From: Bartonella henselae str. Houston-1 | GTDB lineage: Bacteria > Pseudomonadota > Alphaproteobacteria > Rhizobiales > Rhizobiaceae | Reading direction: 5' to 3' | DNA: 64,000 nt | NCBI RefSeq assembly: GCF_000046705.1 | Contig: NC_005956.1 | Coordinates: 62,001 to 126,000, forward strand | Shown: positions 40,631 through 50,445 of the stretch, one piece after another | Layout: the number at the start of each line of letters is the position of its first letter | Position numbering within the stretch: position 1 is the first letter of the stretch | Position numbers and translations under genes: made by a program | Notes under the pieces: model-generated | What the model was told of the DNA's origin: nothing | Seen by the model: the letters and a program-made list of their open reading frames with translations, nothing else | Database searches by the model: none

Positions 40631-41815
40631 ATGTTTGATTCGTTTTTTTCTTTTATACTCGCTGATGAGTCTTTTGTTAAACTGAGCGCTCTGCTTTTGC
40701 TTATATTCGTTTGCTTGGTATTTTTTATGCTGATGCATTCTTATCGGAAAAAGGCGCTTTGGGAAAGTGAAACTGCTGAGCGTTCTCGTGAAGTACAAAT
40801 GCAAATGGCTACATTGCTAAAAACACAGGCTGAAATGCAAGGACGGATGCAAACGATGGCAGAAATTTTTGGTCAAAGACAGGCGGAATTAAATAAGTCA
40901 CTCAGTGAGCAACTCAATGGGATGACAGCCAATTTAGGGCAAACTCTTCAGGTACAGACCAAATCGACTTATGAAAATTTGAATCGTTTGCAAGAGCGTT
41001 TAGCGGTCATTGATGCAGCACAAAATAATATTCAATCACTTGCGGGACAGGTTGTTCAGTTGCAGGCAATTTTAAGCAATAAGCAAACGCGTGGTACTTT
41101 TGGTCAAGGGCGGATGGAAGCAATTATTGCTGATGCCCTACCAGCGAATGCTTATATTTTTCAAGCTGTGCTCTCTAATGGAAAGCGGCCAGATTGTCTC
41201 ATCCACATGCCGAATAAGGCACCTTCTTTGGTTGTTGATGCTAAATTTCCTCTAGAAGCTTGGAATGCTATGCGTAAAGCAACATCAGCACAAGAACGTC
41301 AAGAAGCAGAACGCCAATTTCGTACCGATATGGAAGTTCATATTCGTGATATTGCGCAAAAATATTTAATTTCTGGAGAAACACATGACACAGCTTTTCT
41401 TTTTGTGCCATCGGAATCGATTTTTGCAACGATCTATGAGGATTTTGAATCGTTGGTACAAAAAGCTAATCGAGCACATATAATTATTGTATCTCCGTCT
41501 TTGTTGATGCTCTCTATTCAGGTTGTACAAACCATTATGAAAGATGCACGGATGCGTGAACAAGCGCATTTGATTCAGTCAGAAGTAGCAAAATTGATGG
41601 AAGATTTTGGACGAATGGATACACGTATTCGCGCATTACAGAAGCATTTTTACAAAGCAGGAGAGGATATAGAAGGGATTTTAATCTCATCTTCCAAAAT
41701 TATGAAACGAGCTAACCGTATTGAAACTTTTCAATTAAAAGATAATAATTCTGAGCCAATGGAAATAAAAACATCTGCTCAATCGCAAACATTGCGTTTG
41801 GTTGATGAGGAGTAA
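40631..41815 (+). CDS. rmuC: RmuC-family DNA recombination protein
   Basis: 394 residues from ATG 40631 (MFDSFFSFILADES). The longer frame from 40484 overlaps the def coding region and is not credible. An N-terminal transmembrane segment (about 17-37) is followed by coiled coil (about 45-140, rich in Gln/Glu) and the RmuC nuclease-like domain with GQGRMEAIIADALP, PSLVVDAKFPLEAW and FVPSESIFATI. It is thought to limit inversions between short repeats. Confidence 0.92.
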   Translation: MFDSFFSFILADESFVKLSALLLLIFVCLVFFMLMHSYRKKALWESETAERSREVQMQMATLLKTQAEMQGRMQTMAEIFGQRQAELNKSLSEQLNGMTANLGQTLQVQTKSTYENLNRLQERLAVIDAAQNNIQSLAGQVVQLQAILSNKQTRGTFGQGRMEAIIADALPANAYIFQAVLSNGKRPDCLIHMPNKAPSLVVDAKFPLEAWNAMRKATSAQERQEAERQFRTDMEVHIRDIAQKYLISGETHDTAFLFVPSESIFATIYEDFESLVQKANRAHIIIVSPSLLMLSIQVVQTIMKDARMREQAHLIQSEVAKLMEDFGRMDTRIRALQKHFYKAGEDIEGILISSSKIMKRANRIETFQLKDNNSEPMEIKTSAQSQTLRLVDEE

Positions 41816-41923
41816 AACAAATTTCTTAGTCATCATAAGTATGTTCATATCCTTTATGGATTGGTAATAATTTTTTAGTATCCATAGTGCGCGTTTTATT
41901 TCCTAAGGAGAGAAACAGAGGAA

Positions 41924-42511
41924 ATGCGACACCTTTTGTTTTTAGGGGTATTGGTGTTTCTGCTAGGGGGATGTACAACAACCTCCCCGATTTATACAAA
42001 CAATGCTTGCGCCATTTTAGCGCAAAAAGATGGTTTTTTTGATAATTGGGGAAAGGCTTCTAAAAGAGCAGAAATACGCTATGGGATTCCTATACCTATT
42101 ATTCTTGCAACCATTAAGATGGAATCAAACTTTCGTCACAATGCACGTCCTGCGCGCAAAAAACTACTTGGTTTTATTCCATGGAAGCGTCCGTCGACAG
42201 CATATGGTTATTCTCAAGCACTTGACAGTACATGGGCAATGTATCTTCGCTCTACGGGAAGATCTTTTGCATGGCGTACTAATTTTGCAGATGCCGCTGA
42301 TTTTGTTGCTTGGTATCATCGCCAGAGTGTTCAACGCAATGGTGTGAGGTTTGATGATGCGTATAGCCTTTATTTAAATTATCATATGGGTCATAGTGCT
42401 TATGCGCGTAGTAAAGGATATGTACCTGGTACACTTGCACAAGCGGCACAGCGTATGGCAATTATGTCTAGACACTATGACCAGCAATTAAAGGCATGTG
42501 GACGGCGTTAA
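41924..42511 (+). CDS. Lipoprotein lytic transglycosylase, SLT-like
   Basis: 195 residues with a lipoprotein signal (MRHLLFLGVLVFLLGGC, lipobox Cys 17). The following domain has the transglycosylase catalytic Glu in ATIKMESNF (Glu about 67) and TAYGYSQALDSTW. It is predicted to cleave peptidoglycan from the outer-membrane side of the periplasm. An AAGGAGAG ribosome-binding site precedes it. It is transcribed alone. Confidence 0.82.
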   Translation: MRHLLFLGVLVFLLGGCTTTSPIYTNNACAILAQKDGFFDNWGKASKRAEIRYGIPIPIILATIKMESNFRHNARPARKKLLGFIPWKRPSTAYGYSQALDSTWAMYLRSTGRSFAWRTNFADAADFVAWYHRQSVQRNGVRFDDAYSLYLNYHMGHSAYARSKGYVPGTLAQAAQRMAIMSRHYDQQLKACGRR

Positions 42512-43286
42512 GGAGGATTATAAAAATATTTGAAGTAGGAATTAAATTGGTTTTCAAATTGACTTAAGTGCAGAATTTCTTATAACCTGAATAAGCAAAT
42601 GTAGTTTTAGAGAAACAGTTCCAAATATTGCAAAAAAACGTTGCATTAAGACGGTGCATAAAAGGCATTTTCCTTCTTTGAAGAGTTGTTATCCACACAC
42701 TAATTCTATTTCTGACATGCAAACAAATGATTTTGATTGATTCACTATGAACAGGTTTGAAATGAAGGAATTTTACAATATTTGGATTTCTCATTCAATA
42801 TTCAAAACGATAAATTGTCATTATAAATTAACAGCTTGACTTAATTGTTATACGAATTAAATACCTCTATGACAAAAGACTCTTTCAATGCATTTTAATA
42901 ACACGAGGGAGAGGATTTTTTTATCAAAACCTTTGTTAAAACGGAGATACGATATCACAAGGTAAAAAGTTCAATATAAAGCTTGCTAATAAAATACATG
43001 AAAGACCACTAATCAGAAAAGCTTTGTTTTTTCTCTCTTTTTATAAAAGCCAAACGGCAGAGTACAAAAAGAAACAAAGAGCAGTTATCATCACTTAGAA
43101 AGATTGATAATCTAAACGGACAGGGTGAAGTTAAATACAACCGTACTTTTTGATTAAAAACAATTACGATACCCCTAAAATTGGAATGATTTGCTTCCAA
43201 TTTATCCATAAACAGACTTATCGCTATACTTTCTCATGAAAGATCAGCAGATCTTATAAAATACCCAATATTTTTCGTAAAGCAAC
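42512..43286. other. Decayed spacer with a further integrase-type leader
   Basis: About 775 bases with no intact gene. On the minus strand the 37-bp module (42791-42827) is followed by conserved leader sequence, a GAAGGAAA ribosome-binding-like site and a start reading MPFMHRLN at about 42654, matching MPLMNHLK (7.5 kb) and MPFINHFN (54.5 kb). The reading then loses similarity within about 10 codons. Nothing is recognisable from 42840 to 43286; a 66-codon minus-strand frame there (43009-43209) has no support. Confidence 0.6.
42791..42827 (-). repeat. 37-bp module, copy D
   Basis: Copy with palindrome change GATAAATTGTC. Shared flanks extend about 130 bases towards lower coordinates, up to the MPFMHRLN start. 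Confidence 0.7.
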
Positions 43287-43538
43287 CTAGTGCAAAGTTA
43301 CAATTTGTAGCTCATGCTCATTGGCTCCTGCAAGAGCAATAGAGCGCTCATCGGATAAAATGATTGGATAACCTGTTTCACCAAACAGAGCCCATACTGT
43401 AATACCAGGGGTCATTGGCGGAAGATCTGGAAAATTTTTAGCCAGATCATCTGTACAAACCTTTTTTAAATAAGCAATCTGCCCCGTATCAGAATGGGTC
43501 ATATCTTGCAACGACAAGTTTTGTTTATGCTCTCCCAT
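43287..43538 (-). CDS. DUF1150 family protein
   Basis: 83 residues, cytoplasmic, no known function. The family is restricted to alphaproteobacteria and usually sits next to small heat-shock genes, as here (19 bases after hsp20). Features include FPDLPPMTPGITVWALFGE and the ending EHELQIVTLH. Probably co-transcribed with hsp20 and therefore heat-inducible. Confidence 0.85.
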   Translation of the reverse strand: MGEHKQNLSLQDMTHSDTGQIAYLKKVCTDDLAKNFPDLPPMTPGITVWALFGETGYPIILSDERSIALAGANEHELQIVTLH

Positions 43539-43557
43539 TTCATTATTCCTTTATACC

Positions 43558-43986
43558 TTAACTCTTATTACTTACTTTGATTGGAATTTGCTTCATTTGT
43601 TTTTTTGTTTTTGGCTGGTATAAGTTAATTGATAAAAGACCATTTTTCAACTCGGCATTTGTAACGTGCATTCCTTCGACAAGAACAAAAGTACGTTGGA
43701 ATTGACGTGCAGCTATACCACGATATAGATATTGGTGGTTTTGACTGTCTGTTTGTTTACCATGAATAATCAATTGGTTGTCATCGAGCAAGATATTGAG
43801 ATTATTGACTTTAAAGCCAGCAACAGCCAAAGTTATGCGTATATGGCTTGCATCATCATTTTTGTGTAAACGCTCAATATTATAAGCGGGATAAGTTTCA
43901 TCAGCTTTACCAATACGTCGCAATGTTTTTTCTATTGTTTCAAATCCTAAGAGAAAAGGATTGGAGAAAGGCGTCACATGTGTCAT
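43558..43986 (-). CDS. Small heat-shock protein, Hsp20/IbpA family
   Basis: 142 residues, alpha-crystallin domain at about 35-130 (PAYNIERL..., RITLAVAGFK, YLYRGIAARQFQRTF, LKNGLLSINL). It holds unfolded proteins for the DnaK system encoded elsewhere in the window. An RpoH-type promoter is well placed upstream (44045-44074). The DUF1150 gene follows. Confidence 0.92.
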   Translation of the reverse strand: MTHVTPFSNPFLLGFETIEKTLRRIGKADETYPAYNIERLHKNDDASHIRITLAVAGFKVNNLNILLDDNQLIIHGKQTDSQNHQYLYRGIAARQFQRTFVLVEGMHVTNAELKNGLLSINLYQPKTKKQMKQIPIKVSNKS

Positions 43987-44044
43987 TGTGAATGTCCTCT
44001 TTAAAGCGGCTATACTCTAAATAAAGCGTTTGTTCCATCCTTCT

Positions 44045-44074
44045 CATATGGCGAGTGTAATTGGTAACTTCAAG
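44045..44074 (-). promoter_or_regulatory. RpoH-type heat-shock promoter for hsp20
   Basis: On the minus strand CTTGAA (44074-44069), 17-base spacer, CCATATG (44051-44045). This fits the alphaproteobacterial RpoH consensus almost perfectly. It lies about 60 bases upstream of the hsp20 ATG, in the spacer shared with divergent nth. Confidence 0.75.
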
Positions 44075-44094
44075 AGAAAAGATGAGAGAGTTCA

Positions 44095-44835
44095 ATGACT
44101 CATAAAACAATAAAATTGTCAAAAGAAAAAAAAGTTGCTGGAATATTGTATAGCGAAGACGAAATTGAAGAAATATTTCGCCGTTTTTCTATTCAACGCC
44201 CGACTCCTAAAAGTGATCTTATCTATACAAATGTTTTTACTCTTTTAATTGCAGTTGTTCTCTCAGCACAAGCGACAGATGCAAGTGTTAATAAAGTGAC
44301 AAAAGAATTATTTCGCCTCGCAGATCAACCGGAAAAAATGGTTGCTTTAGGAGAAGAAGAAATTGCACGCCATATTCGTACAGTTGGTCTTTGGCGTGCA
44401 AAAGCGCGCAATATTTACGCGCTTTGCAGCTTTTTAATTGATCACTATGGTGGTCAAGTACCTGATAATCGTGAGGCACTTATGGCACTTCCTGGTGTGG
44501 GGCGTAAAACAGCTAATGTTGTTTTGAATGTTGCTTTTGGTTGGCCTACATTGGCGGTGGACACGCATATTTTGCGCCTTGGGAACCGTCTTGGTTTAGC
44601 GCCCGGCAAAACACCAGAGATTGTCGAAGAAAAGTTGTTAAAGATTATACCGTTCCGGTATCTTCGTTATGCACATCATTGGCTCGTTTTACATGGGCGT
44701 TATATTTGTCAAGCGCGTAAAGCACAATGTACGCGGTGCATCATTGCTGATCTCTGTAAAGCAGCAATCAAAACAAATGCAATTCCAGCACCTTTGGTTG
44801 AAGTTCAGGGGAATGGAGCTCCAATTTTTTTTTGA
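44095..44835 (+). CDS. nth: Endonuclease III
   Basis: DNA glycosylase/AP lyase for oxidised pyrimidines. It has 246 residues. Helix-hairpin-helix LPGVGRKTANVVL with catalytic Lys 138, catalytic Asp 156 in AVDTHILRL, and a complete 4Fe-4S loop C-x6-C-x2-C-x5-C (Cys 205, 212, 215, 221). The N-terminus is about 20 residues longer than E. coli Nth. A GAGAG-type site precedes ATG 44095. It is divergent from hsp20. Confidence 0.95.
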   Translation: MTHKTIKLSKEKKVAGILYSEDEIEEIFRRFSIQRPTPKSDLIYTNVFTLLIAVVLSAQATDASVNKVTKELFRLADQPEKMVALGEEEIARHIRTVGLWRAKARNIYALCSFLIDHYGGQVPDNREALMALPGVGRKTANVVLNVAFGWPTLAVDTHILRLGNRLGLAPGKTPEIVEEKLLKIIPFRYLRYAHHWLVLHGRYICQARKAQCTRCIIADLCKAAIKTNAIPAPLVEVQGNGAPIFF

Positions 44836-44849
44836 TATGGACTTGCTAT

Positions 44850-44983
44850 TTTGTTGATACTGCCTTATGAAAACATTGTTGGAACCGCCCGGCAGGGCAT
44901 GCCGTGGCTGTTTAAATGCTTATTCAAGCTTTGGTCCGTTTGAATAAAAAGATTCGCTTATGAATAATGTATGGAGTAGCAAA
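44850..44983 (+). promoter_or_regulatory. Candidate structured leader of rpmI-rplT
   Basis: The spacer upstream of rpmI is notably GC-rich against its surroundings and holds the hairpin CGGCA-GGGCA-TGCCG (44890-44904) and a smaller GCTT/AAGC hairpin near 44918-44929. L20 is known to repress its own operon by binding leader RNA in other bacteria, so this could be such a leader. That role is inference. Confidence 0.35.
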
Positions 44984-45187
44984 ATGCCCAAGATGAAGAC
45001 CAAATCGTCCGCTAAGAAGCGGTTTAAAATCACTGCGTCAGGTAAAGTTAAAGTGGCAGCTGCAGGTAAACGGCATGGCATGATTAAACGTTCGAATAAA
45101 TTTATTCGCGATGCTCGTGGAACAATGGTTTTGAGTGAGCAAGATGCTAAAAAAGTTATTCAGCATTATTTGCCAAATGGTTTGTAA
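44984..45187 (+). CDS. rpmI: 50S ribosomal protein L35
   Basis: 67 residues from ATG 44984 ([15 protein letters not shown]). Basic, ending HYLPNGL; family signature [10 protein letters not shown] and KRHGM. Upstream ATG 44960 adds eight residues without support; GGAG lies just before the chosen start. Followed 33 bases later by rplT. infC, often first in this operon, is 34 kb away. Confidence 0.96.
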   Translation: MPKMKTKSSAKKRFKITASGKVKVAAAGKRHGMIKRSNKFIRDARGTMVLSEQDAKKVIQHYLPNGL

Positions 45188-45220
45188 ACCTGACGCTTTT
45201 GATTTTTAGGAGAGTATTAC

Positions 45221-45622
45221 ATGGCACGTGTAAAAAGAGGTGTTACAGCGCACGCTAAGCACAAAAAAGTTCTTAAACAGGCTGAAGGTTTTTACGGTCG
45301 TCGTAAAAATACCATCCGTGCAGCTAAGGCGGCGGTTGATCGTTCAAAGCAGTATGCTTATCGTGATCGTAAAAATAGGAAACGTACTTTCCGTGCTTTA
45401 TGGATTCAGAGAATCAATGCAGCTGTCCGTGCAGAAGGTTTAACTTATGGACGCTTTATTGATGGTTTATCAAAGGCTGGTATTGAGATTGATCGTAAGG
45501 TTCTTTCAGACATAGCAATTCATGAGTCAGCGGCATTTTCTGCTTTAGTAGCTTCTGCAAAGAAAGCTTTGGAATATTTGAAAGATACAACGCCTAATGC
45601 TTTTGAAGGCGCTGTCAAGTAA
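45221..45622 (+). CDS. rplT: 50S ribosomal protein L20
   Basis: 133 residues, [19 protein letters not shown], with [14 protein letters not shown] and [11 protein letters not shown]. Early-assembly protein binding 23S rRNA; also the usual autoregulator of the rpmI-rplT operon. TAGGAGAG precedes the ATG. An intrinsic terminator follows at 45662. Confidence 0.98.
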   Translation: MARVKRGVTAHAKHKKVLKQAEGFYGRRKNTIRAAKAAVDRSKQYAYRDRKNRKRTFRALWIQRINAAVRAEGLTYGRFIDGLSKAGIEIDRKVLSDIAIHESAAFSALVASAKKALEYLKDTTPNAFEGAVK

Positions 45623-45661
45623 GCCAGTCGCGTTCTCTTAAAGCATTCATTTATTCGGGAT

Positions 45662-45694
45662 CCCGTACTGGTTAGGCTAGTGCGGGTTTTTTTT
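45662..45694 (+). terminator. Intrinsic terminator after rplT
   Basis: CCCGTACT (45662-45669) pairs with AGTGCGGG (45679-45686) and is followed by eight T. It ends 21 bases before the pheS ATG, so it could also work as a leader attenuator for pheST; no Phe-rich leader peptide is visible. Confidence 0.88.
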
Positions 45695-45715
45695 ATTCAA
45701 AAAATAGGCAAAGAT

Positions 45716-46801
45716 ATGAGCGATATTGAGCGTCTTGAACAAGAAATTTGTTTAGCCTTAGAGATGGCTGGTGATGAACAGGCACTTGAAGCTGTGCGTA
45801 TTGCAGCGTTAGGCAAAAAAGGCAGCATCTCTGAAAAGTTAAAAGCATTAGGAAAGATGAGTGCTAGCGAGCGCCAGAAAGTTGGTCCAGTTCTTAACGG
45901 ATTAAAAAATCGCGTTTTAGAACTATGGACGCAAAAGCGTGATTTTCTGAGGCGTCAAGCAATGGATGCATGCCTTACTCGTGAAACAGTGGATATCACT
46001 TTGCCTGTGCGTTCTTCACCGATAGAACGGGGGCGTATTCATCCGATTTCACAAGTGATTGAAGAAATTATAGCTATTTATATGAAGATGGGTTTTTCTC
46101 TTGCAGAAGGACCAGATATTGAAACAGATTATTATAATTTTACGGCATTGAATTTTCCTGAAGGTCATCCAGCACGTGAAATGCATGATACCTTCTTTTT
46201 TGATGTTAATAAAACGGGAGAGCGGAAATTATTGCGCACCCATACATCGCCTGTACAAATTCGCACAATGGAAAAGCAGAAAGCACCGATACGTATCATT
46301 ATTCCTGGAAAAACGTATCGTATGGATTCGGATGCAACACATTCACCCATGTTTCATCAGGTAGAGGGTCTTGTGATTGATAAAACCTCTACTATTGCAC
46401 ATATGATGTGGCTTCATGAGACTTTTTGTAAAGCCTTTTTTGAAGTTTCCTCTGTAAAGATGCGTTTTCGCCCCTCTTTTTTCCCTTTCACTGAACCCTC
46501 CATGGAAGTAGATATTCAATGTGATCGTTCTGGTTCAGAAGTGAAATTTGGGGAAGGACAGGATTGGCTGGAAATCTTAGGATGCGGAATGGTTCATCCT
46601 CATGTCTTAAAGAATGTTGGTTTAGATCCTGATGAGTATCAGGGTTTTGCATGGGGAATGGGCATAGATCGCATTGCTATGTTGAAATACGGTATGCCTG
46701 ATTTGCGAGCTTTTTTTGATGCTGATCTGCGTTGGTTAGATCATTATGGCTTTCGTTGCTTTGACATGCATGCTTTTTTTCCTGGTTTAAGAAATGTGTG
46801 A
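45716..46801 (+). CDS. pheS: Phenylalanyl-tRNA synthetase alpha subunit
   Basis: 361 residues from ATG 45716 ([11 protein letters not shown]); the longer frame from 45680 starts inside the terminator. N-terminal coiled coil, then class II motifs: [20 protein letters not shown], and [17 protein letters not shown] (motif 3 with Arg). Followed 31 bases later by pheT. Confidence 0.97.
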   Translation: MSDIERLEQEICLALEMAGDEQALEAVRIAALGKKGSISEKLKALGKMSASERQKVGPVLNGLKNRVLELWTQKRDFLRRQAMDACLTRETVDITLPVRSSPIERGRIHPISQVIEEIIAIYMKMGFSLAEGPDIETDYYNFTALNFPEGHPAREMHDTFFFDVNKTGERKLLRTHTSPVQIRTMEKQKAPIRIIIPGKTYRMDSDATHSPMFHQVEGLVIDKTSTIAHMMWLHETFCKAFFEVSSVKMRFRPSFFPFTEPSMEVDIQCDRSGSEVKFGEGQDWLEILGCGMVHPHVLKNVGLDPDEYQGFAWGMGIDRIAMLKYGMPDLRAFFDADLRWLDHYGFRCFDMHAFFPGLRNV

Positions 46802-46832
46802 TCTTGTCATAGTTTTCCTGTGAGGTTTTAAA

Positions 46833-49247
46833 ATGAAATTTACATTGTCTTGGTTGAAAGATCACTTAGAGACAGATGCATCTTTGGATGAAATTTGTGA
46901 TAAACTAACGGCTATTGGTCTTGAGGTTGATCATGTTGATGATCGTTCTTATTTAAAAGGTTTTGTGATTGCAAAAGTTTTAACGGCAATAAAACATCCT
47001 GATGCAGATAAACTACAGATTTTATCGGTAGATACAGGGGCTGATAAACCTGTACAAGTTATTTGCGGGGCACCAAATGCACGTGCTGGACTTGTTGGTG
47101 TTCTTGCTTTACCAGGGACTTATGTACCAGGACTTGATGTGACGCTATCGGTAGGCAAAATCCGTGGTATTGAAAGTTTTGGGATGATGTGTTCGTGGGC
47201 CGAGCTTGAATTATCAAATGAGCATGATGGAATTATCGAGCTTCCAGAAGATGTGCCTATTGGAGCTTCCTTTGCAGTTTATGCAGGTTTAGATGATCCG
47301 GTGATTGATATCGGTTTGACGCCCAATCGTTCTGATTGCACAGGGGTTCGCGGTATTGCCCGTGATCTTGCTGCGACTGGAATTGGTCGGTTAAAAGAAC
47401 TATCCTTGCCACAATTGGGTACTACCTTTGAAACATCGCTTGATGTTTCTTTAGATTTTTCGCAAAGCGCGTTGTTATGTTTGGGGTTTGCTTGGTGTGA
47501 AGTTCGCAATGTTCAAAATAATGCATCGCCACAATGGATGCAACAACGTTTGAACGCCATTGGTTTGAGACCAATTAATGCGTTGGTTGATATAACCAAT
47601 TACATCAGTTTTGATCTTGGTCGTCCGCTGCATGTTTTTGATGCCGATAAGATTAAAGGTAATTTGCGTGTACGTTGTGGTCGTGAAGGTGAACAGCTTC
47701 AGGCGCTTAACGGAAAAGTCTATAATTTAGGTGTTAAAGATTGTGTTATTGCAGATGAAGAGGGTGTTGTTTCGATTGCCGGTATTATGGGTGGTGAAAG
47801 AACGAGCTGTGATGAGACGACGCGTCGCGTTATTATTGAGTCGGCACTTTGGGATGCGCAGAGTATTGCGCAGACAGGGCGTGCATTAGGACTTATCAGT
47901 GATGCCCGTTATAGGTTTGAACGGGGTGTGGATCCGGCTTTTATGGAAACAGGGCTTGAGATTGCAACAGAGTTGGTCCTACGTCTTTGTGGTGGTGAAG
48001 GTTCAAAGATGAAGATTGTGGGTTATCAGCAGCCAGAAATCAGACAGATCACTTTTCCACTTTCTGAAATTAAACGTTTAACATATTTGGAAATAGAACA
48101 TGAACAAACCATGACTATTTTGACACAGCTAGGATTTGATAGTGAAGGTCAAGGAAATGTGGTTGTGGTTAAAGTACCAACATGGCGTCCTGATATTGTC
48201 GGTAAAGCGGATTTGGTGGAAGAGGTAATGAGAATTTATGGGCTGGATAAAATTAAGCCGATACCGTTAGAAAGTTTTATGGAGGTCAAAGATCCAGTTT
48301 TAACAGTTTCGCAACTTCGTTCACGTATTACACGTTTCGCCTTAGCGGGGCGTGGTATGAGAGAAACTGTGACTTGGTCTTTTATTTCTGAAAAACAGGC
48401 GCTGGCCTTTGGAGGTGGTCAAGCACAGCTTAAATTAGTAAATCCCATTTCTGCTGATATGTCCGTTATGCGTCCCTCTCTTTTGCCTGGTTTGTTGGTG
48501 GCTGCACAGCGCAATGCTGACCGTGGTTTTCCAGATTTTGCTTTATTTGAAGTTTCCAACATCTACGAAGACGATACTCCTGATAAGCAACACCGTGTTG
48601 CCGGTGGTATTCGCCGTGGAACAGAGCAGTTTGGAGGGGCAGGGCGATTTTGGAATGGGAATGCAAGAGCGGTTGATGTTTTTGATGCCAAAGCAGATGC
48701 ATTGGCTGTTTTAGAAGCATGCGGTCTAGAGAGTGGCAAAGTTCAAATTGAAGTGGGAGCACCTGATTGGTATCATCCTGGTCGTTCAGGGGTTATAAAG
48801 CTTGGATCAAAGATTATTCTTGGTTTTTTTGGTGTTTTTCATCCTGCTACATTGGAGAAATTAGATATCAGTGGTCCTTTATGCGGTTTTGAAATTTTTC
48901 TCGATCGGATTCCAGAGCCAAAGAAGAAAGCAACAAAAAGCCGTTCTCCTTTGAAATTATCATCGCTTCAAATGGTGCGGCGTGATTTTGCATTTGTCGT
49001 TGATAAAATGGTTGACTCTTCTCTGATTGTTCGTGCTGCCAGTGGAGCGGATAAAAAGCTTATTCATTCGGTACAGGTTTTTGATGTTTTTGAAGATTTA
49101 AGCCTTGGTGAAGAGAAAAAATCTGTTGCGATTGAAGTTGCTCTTCAACCCATTGAACGGACTCTCACTGATGAAGATATAGAAGAGCTTGCCTTGAAAC
49201 TGGTAGAAAATGTCACTAGGATGACGGGTGCAAGTTTGCGCTGTTGA
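46833..49247 (+). CDS. pheT: Phenylalanyl-tRNA synthetase beta subunit
   Basis: 804 residues. Start [21 protein letters not shown]; tRNA-binding OB domain (about 40-150, [11 protein letters not shown]), B3/B4 editing domain, B5 ([13 protein letters not shown]), catalytic-like core and the C-terminal FDX-ACB anticodon domain (about 710-804, [16 protein letters not shown]). Forms an alpha2-beta2 enzyme with PheS. A hairpin terminator follows. Confidence 0.97.
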   Translation: MKFTLSWLKDHLETDASLDEICDKLTAIGLEVDHVDDRSYLKGFVIAKVLTAIKHPDADKLQILSVDTGADKPVQVICGAPNARAGLVGVLALPGTYVPGLDVTLSVGKIRGIESFGMMCSWAELELSNEHDGIIELPEDVPIGASFAVYAGLDDPVIDIGLTPNRSDCTGVRGIARDLAATGIGRLKELSLPQLGTTFETSLDVSLDFSQSALLCLGFAWCEVRNVQNNASPQWMQQRLNAIGLRPINALVDITNYISFDLGRPLHVFDADKIKGNLRVRCGREGEQLQALNGKVYNLGVKDCVIADEEGVVSIAGIMGGERTSCDETTRRVIIESALWDAQSIAQTGRALGLISDARYRFERGVDPAFMETGLEIATELVLRLCGGEGSKMKIVGYQQPEIRQITFPLSEIKRLTYLEIEHEQTMTILTQLGFDSEGQGNVVVVKVPTWRPDIVGKADLVEEVMRIYGLDKIKPIPLESFMEVKDPVLTVSQLRSRITRFALAGRGMRETVTWSFISEKQALAFGGGQAQLKLVNPISADMSVMRPSLLPGLLVAAQRNADRGFPDFALFEVSNIYEDDTPDKQHRVAGGIRRGTEQFGGAGRFWNGNARAVDVFDAKADALAVLEACGLESGKVQIEVGAPDWYHPGRSGVIKLGSKIILGFFGVFHPATLEKLDISGPLCGFEIFLDRIPEPKKKATKSRSPLKLSSLQMVRRDFAFVVDKMVDSSLIVRAASGADKKLIHSVQVFDVFEDLSLGEEKKSVAIEVALQPIERTLTDEDIEELALKLVENVTRMTGASLRC

Positions 49248-49280
49248 ATCTTTTTCTCATCTATAAATATTCACCAAATA

Positions 49281-49310
49281 GGAGCACTCCGAGAAGTGCT
49301 CCCTTATTTT
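49281..49310 (+). terminator. Intrinsic terminator after pheT
   Basis: GGAGCACT (49281-49288) and AGTGCTCC (49295-49302) with a 6-base loop, then CTTATTTT. It lies 34 bases after the pheT stop codon. Confidence 0.8.
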
Positions 49311-49471
49311 CAGACATTCAAGAGCTGTGGAGTTTTTTGAAAGGACCTTCATACTAAAGAGATTCTCTTTAAATATTAGTCTTTTTCAAGGCGAAAAAGA
49401 CTATTTTAAAATCACTTAAAAAGTTGTCCTTTTGTAAAGATCCTTCATTGCAAAGGTAAAAAATAACTGTT

Positions 49472-49503
49472 ATTGCTAAATGATAATGCAAATCATTAGC
49501 AAT
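49472..49503. promoter_or_regulatory. Fur-family (Mur-like) operator upstream of sitA
   Basis: ATTGCTAA (49472-49479) and TTAGCAAT (49496-49503) form 8-bp arms; inside, TGAT (49481-49484) and ATCA (49492-49495) extend the symmetry. The centre ATGATAATGCAAATCATT resembles Fur/Mur boxes. It lies 34-65 bases before the sitA ATG, a repressor position. Metal-dependent control by Mur or Fur is inference from the neighbours. Confidence 0.6.
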
Positions 49504-49536
49504 AAAGAGAGAGCATATGAAGGAAAGAGAGGATCA

Positions 49537-50445
49537 ATGAACGTAAAAACGTTTTTTATCATAATATGGGCAAGTGCTATTTTTTTTACATCCGATTTTG
49601 CTTTGTGTGCTGGAAAATTTAAAGCTGTTACAACTTTCACAATCATTGCTGATATGGCGCGCAATGTAGCAGGTGATGTTGCGGATGTTGAATCAATCAC
49701 AAAACCAGGTGCTGAAATTCACGAATATCAACCAACTCCTCGTGATCTTATGCGCGCACAAGGAGCAAATCTTATTTTGTGGAATGGATTAGAGTTGGAA
49801 CTTTGGTTTGAAAAGTTTTTTCAAAATATCAAGGATGTTCCAAGTGTCGTTGTTTCAAAAGGTATTGTACCGATTAAAATTGGTGAAGGACCTTTCAGTG
49901 GAAAACCTAATCCTCATGCATGGATGTCTCCGACTTCAGCATTGATTTACGTTGATAATATTCGTGACGCTTTTGTAAAATACGATCCTGAACATGCTCC
50001 TATTTATAAAGAAAATGCTGAAATTTATAAACAAAAGATTCGCTCAACAATTGATCCGATTAAAACAGAATTAGAAGCGGTGCCGCAAGACAAGCGTTGG
50101 CTTGTAACTAGTGAAGGCGCATTTAGCTATTTGGCGCGTGATTTTGATCTGAAAGAACTTTATTTATGGCCCATTAATGCTGATCAGCAAGGAACACCAC
50201 AACAAGTTAAGCATGTTATTGATATGGTTCGCAAATACAATATCCATGCAGTTTTTTCTGAAAGCACTATTTCTCCTGCTCCTGCTAAACAAGTTGCGAG
50301 AGAAACAGGGGCTAAATATGGCGGTGTTCTTTATGTTGACTCGCTGAGTGAGAAAAATGGTGAGGTACCAACCTATATTGATTTATTACGTGTCACAAGT
50401 GGGCGTATTAGCGCTGCCTTATTAGAGGGAGTAAAAGGCCAATGA
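49537..50445 (+). CDS. sitA: SitA, manganese/iron-binding periplasmic protein
   Basis: Solute-binding protein of the SitABCD importer (cluster 9, TroA-like). It has 302 residues from ATG 49537 ([17 protein letters not shown]), with signal peptide to about residue 24. Four metal ligands fit the family: His 62 in IHEYQP, His 127 in NPHAWMSP, Glu 193 in TSEGAFSY and Asp 268 in YVDSLS. The absence of a His-rich loop argues for Mn/Fe over Zn. The stop codon overlaps the sitB start (ATGA). Confidence 0.92.
   Translation: MNVKTFFIIIWASAIFFTSDFALCAGKFKAVTTFTIIADMARNVAGDVADVESITKPGAEIHEYQPTPRDLMRAQGANLILWNGLELELWFEKFFQNIKDVPSVVVSKGIVPIKIGEGPFSGKPNPHAWMSPTSALIYVDNIRDAFVKYDPEHAPIYKENAEIYKQKIRSTIDPIKTELEAVPQDKRWLVTSEGAFSYLARDFDLKELYLWPINADQQGTPQQVKHVIDMVRKYNIHAVFSESTISPAPAKQVARETGAKYGGVLYVDSLSEKNGEVPTYIDLLRVTSGRISAALLEGVKGQ

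Noticed and set aside
43009..43209. 66-codon minus-strand ORF in the spacer before the DUF1150 gene
   Set aside because: No ribosome-binding site, no similarity, and low-complexity composition like random AT-rich sequence.
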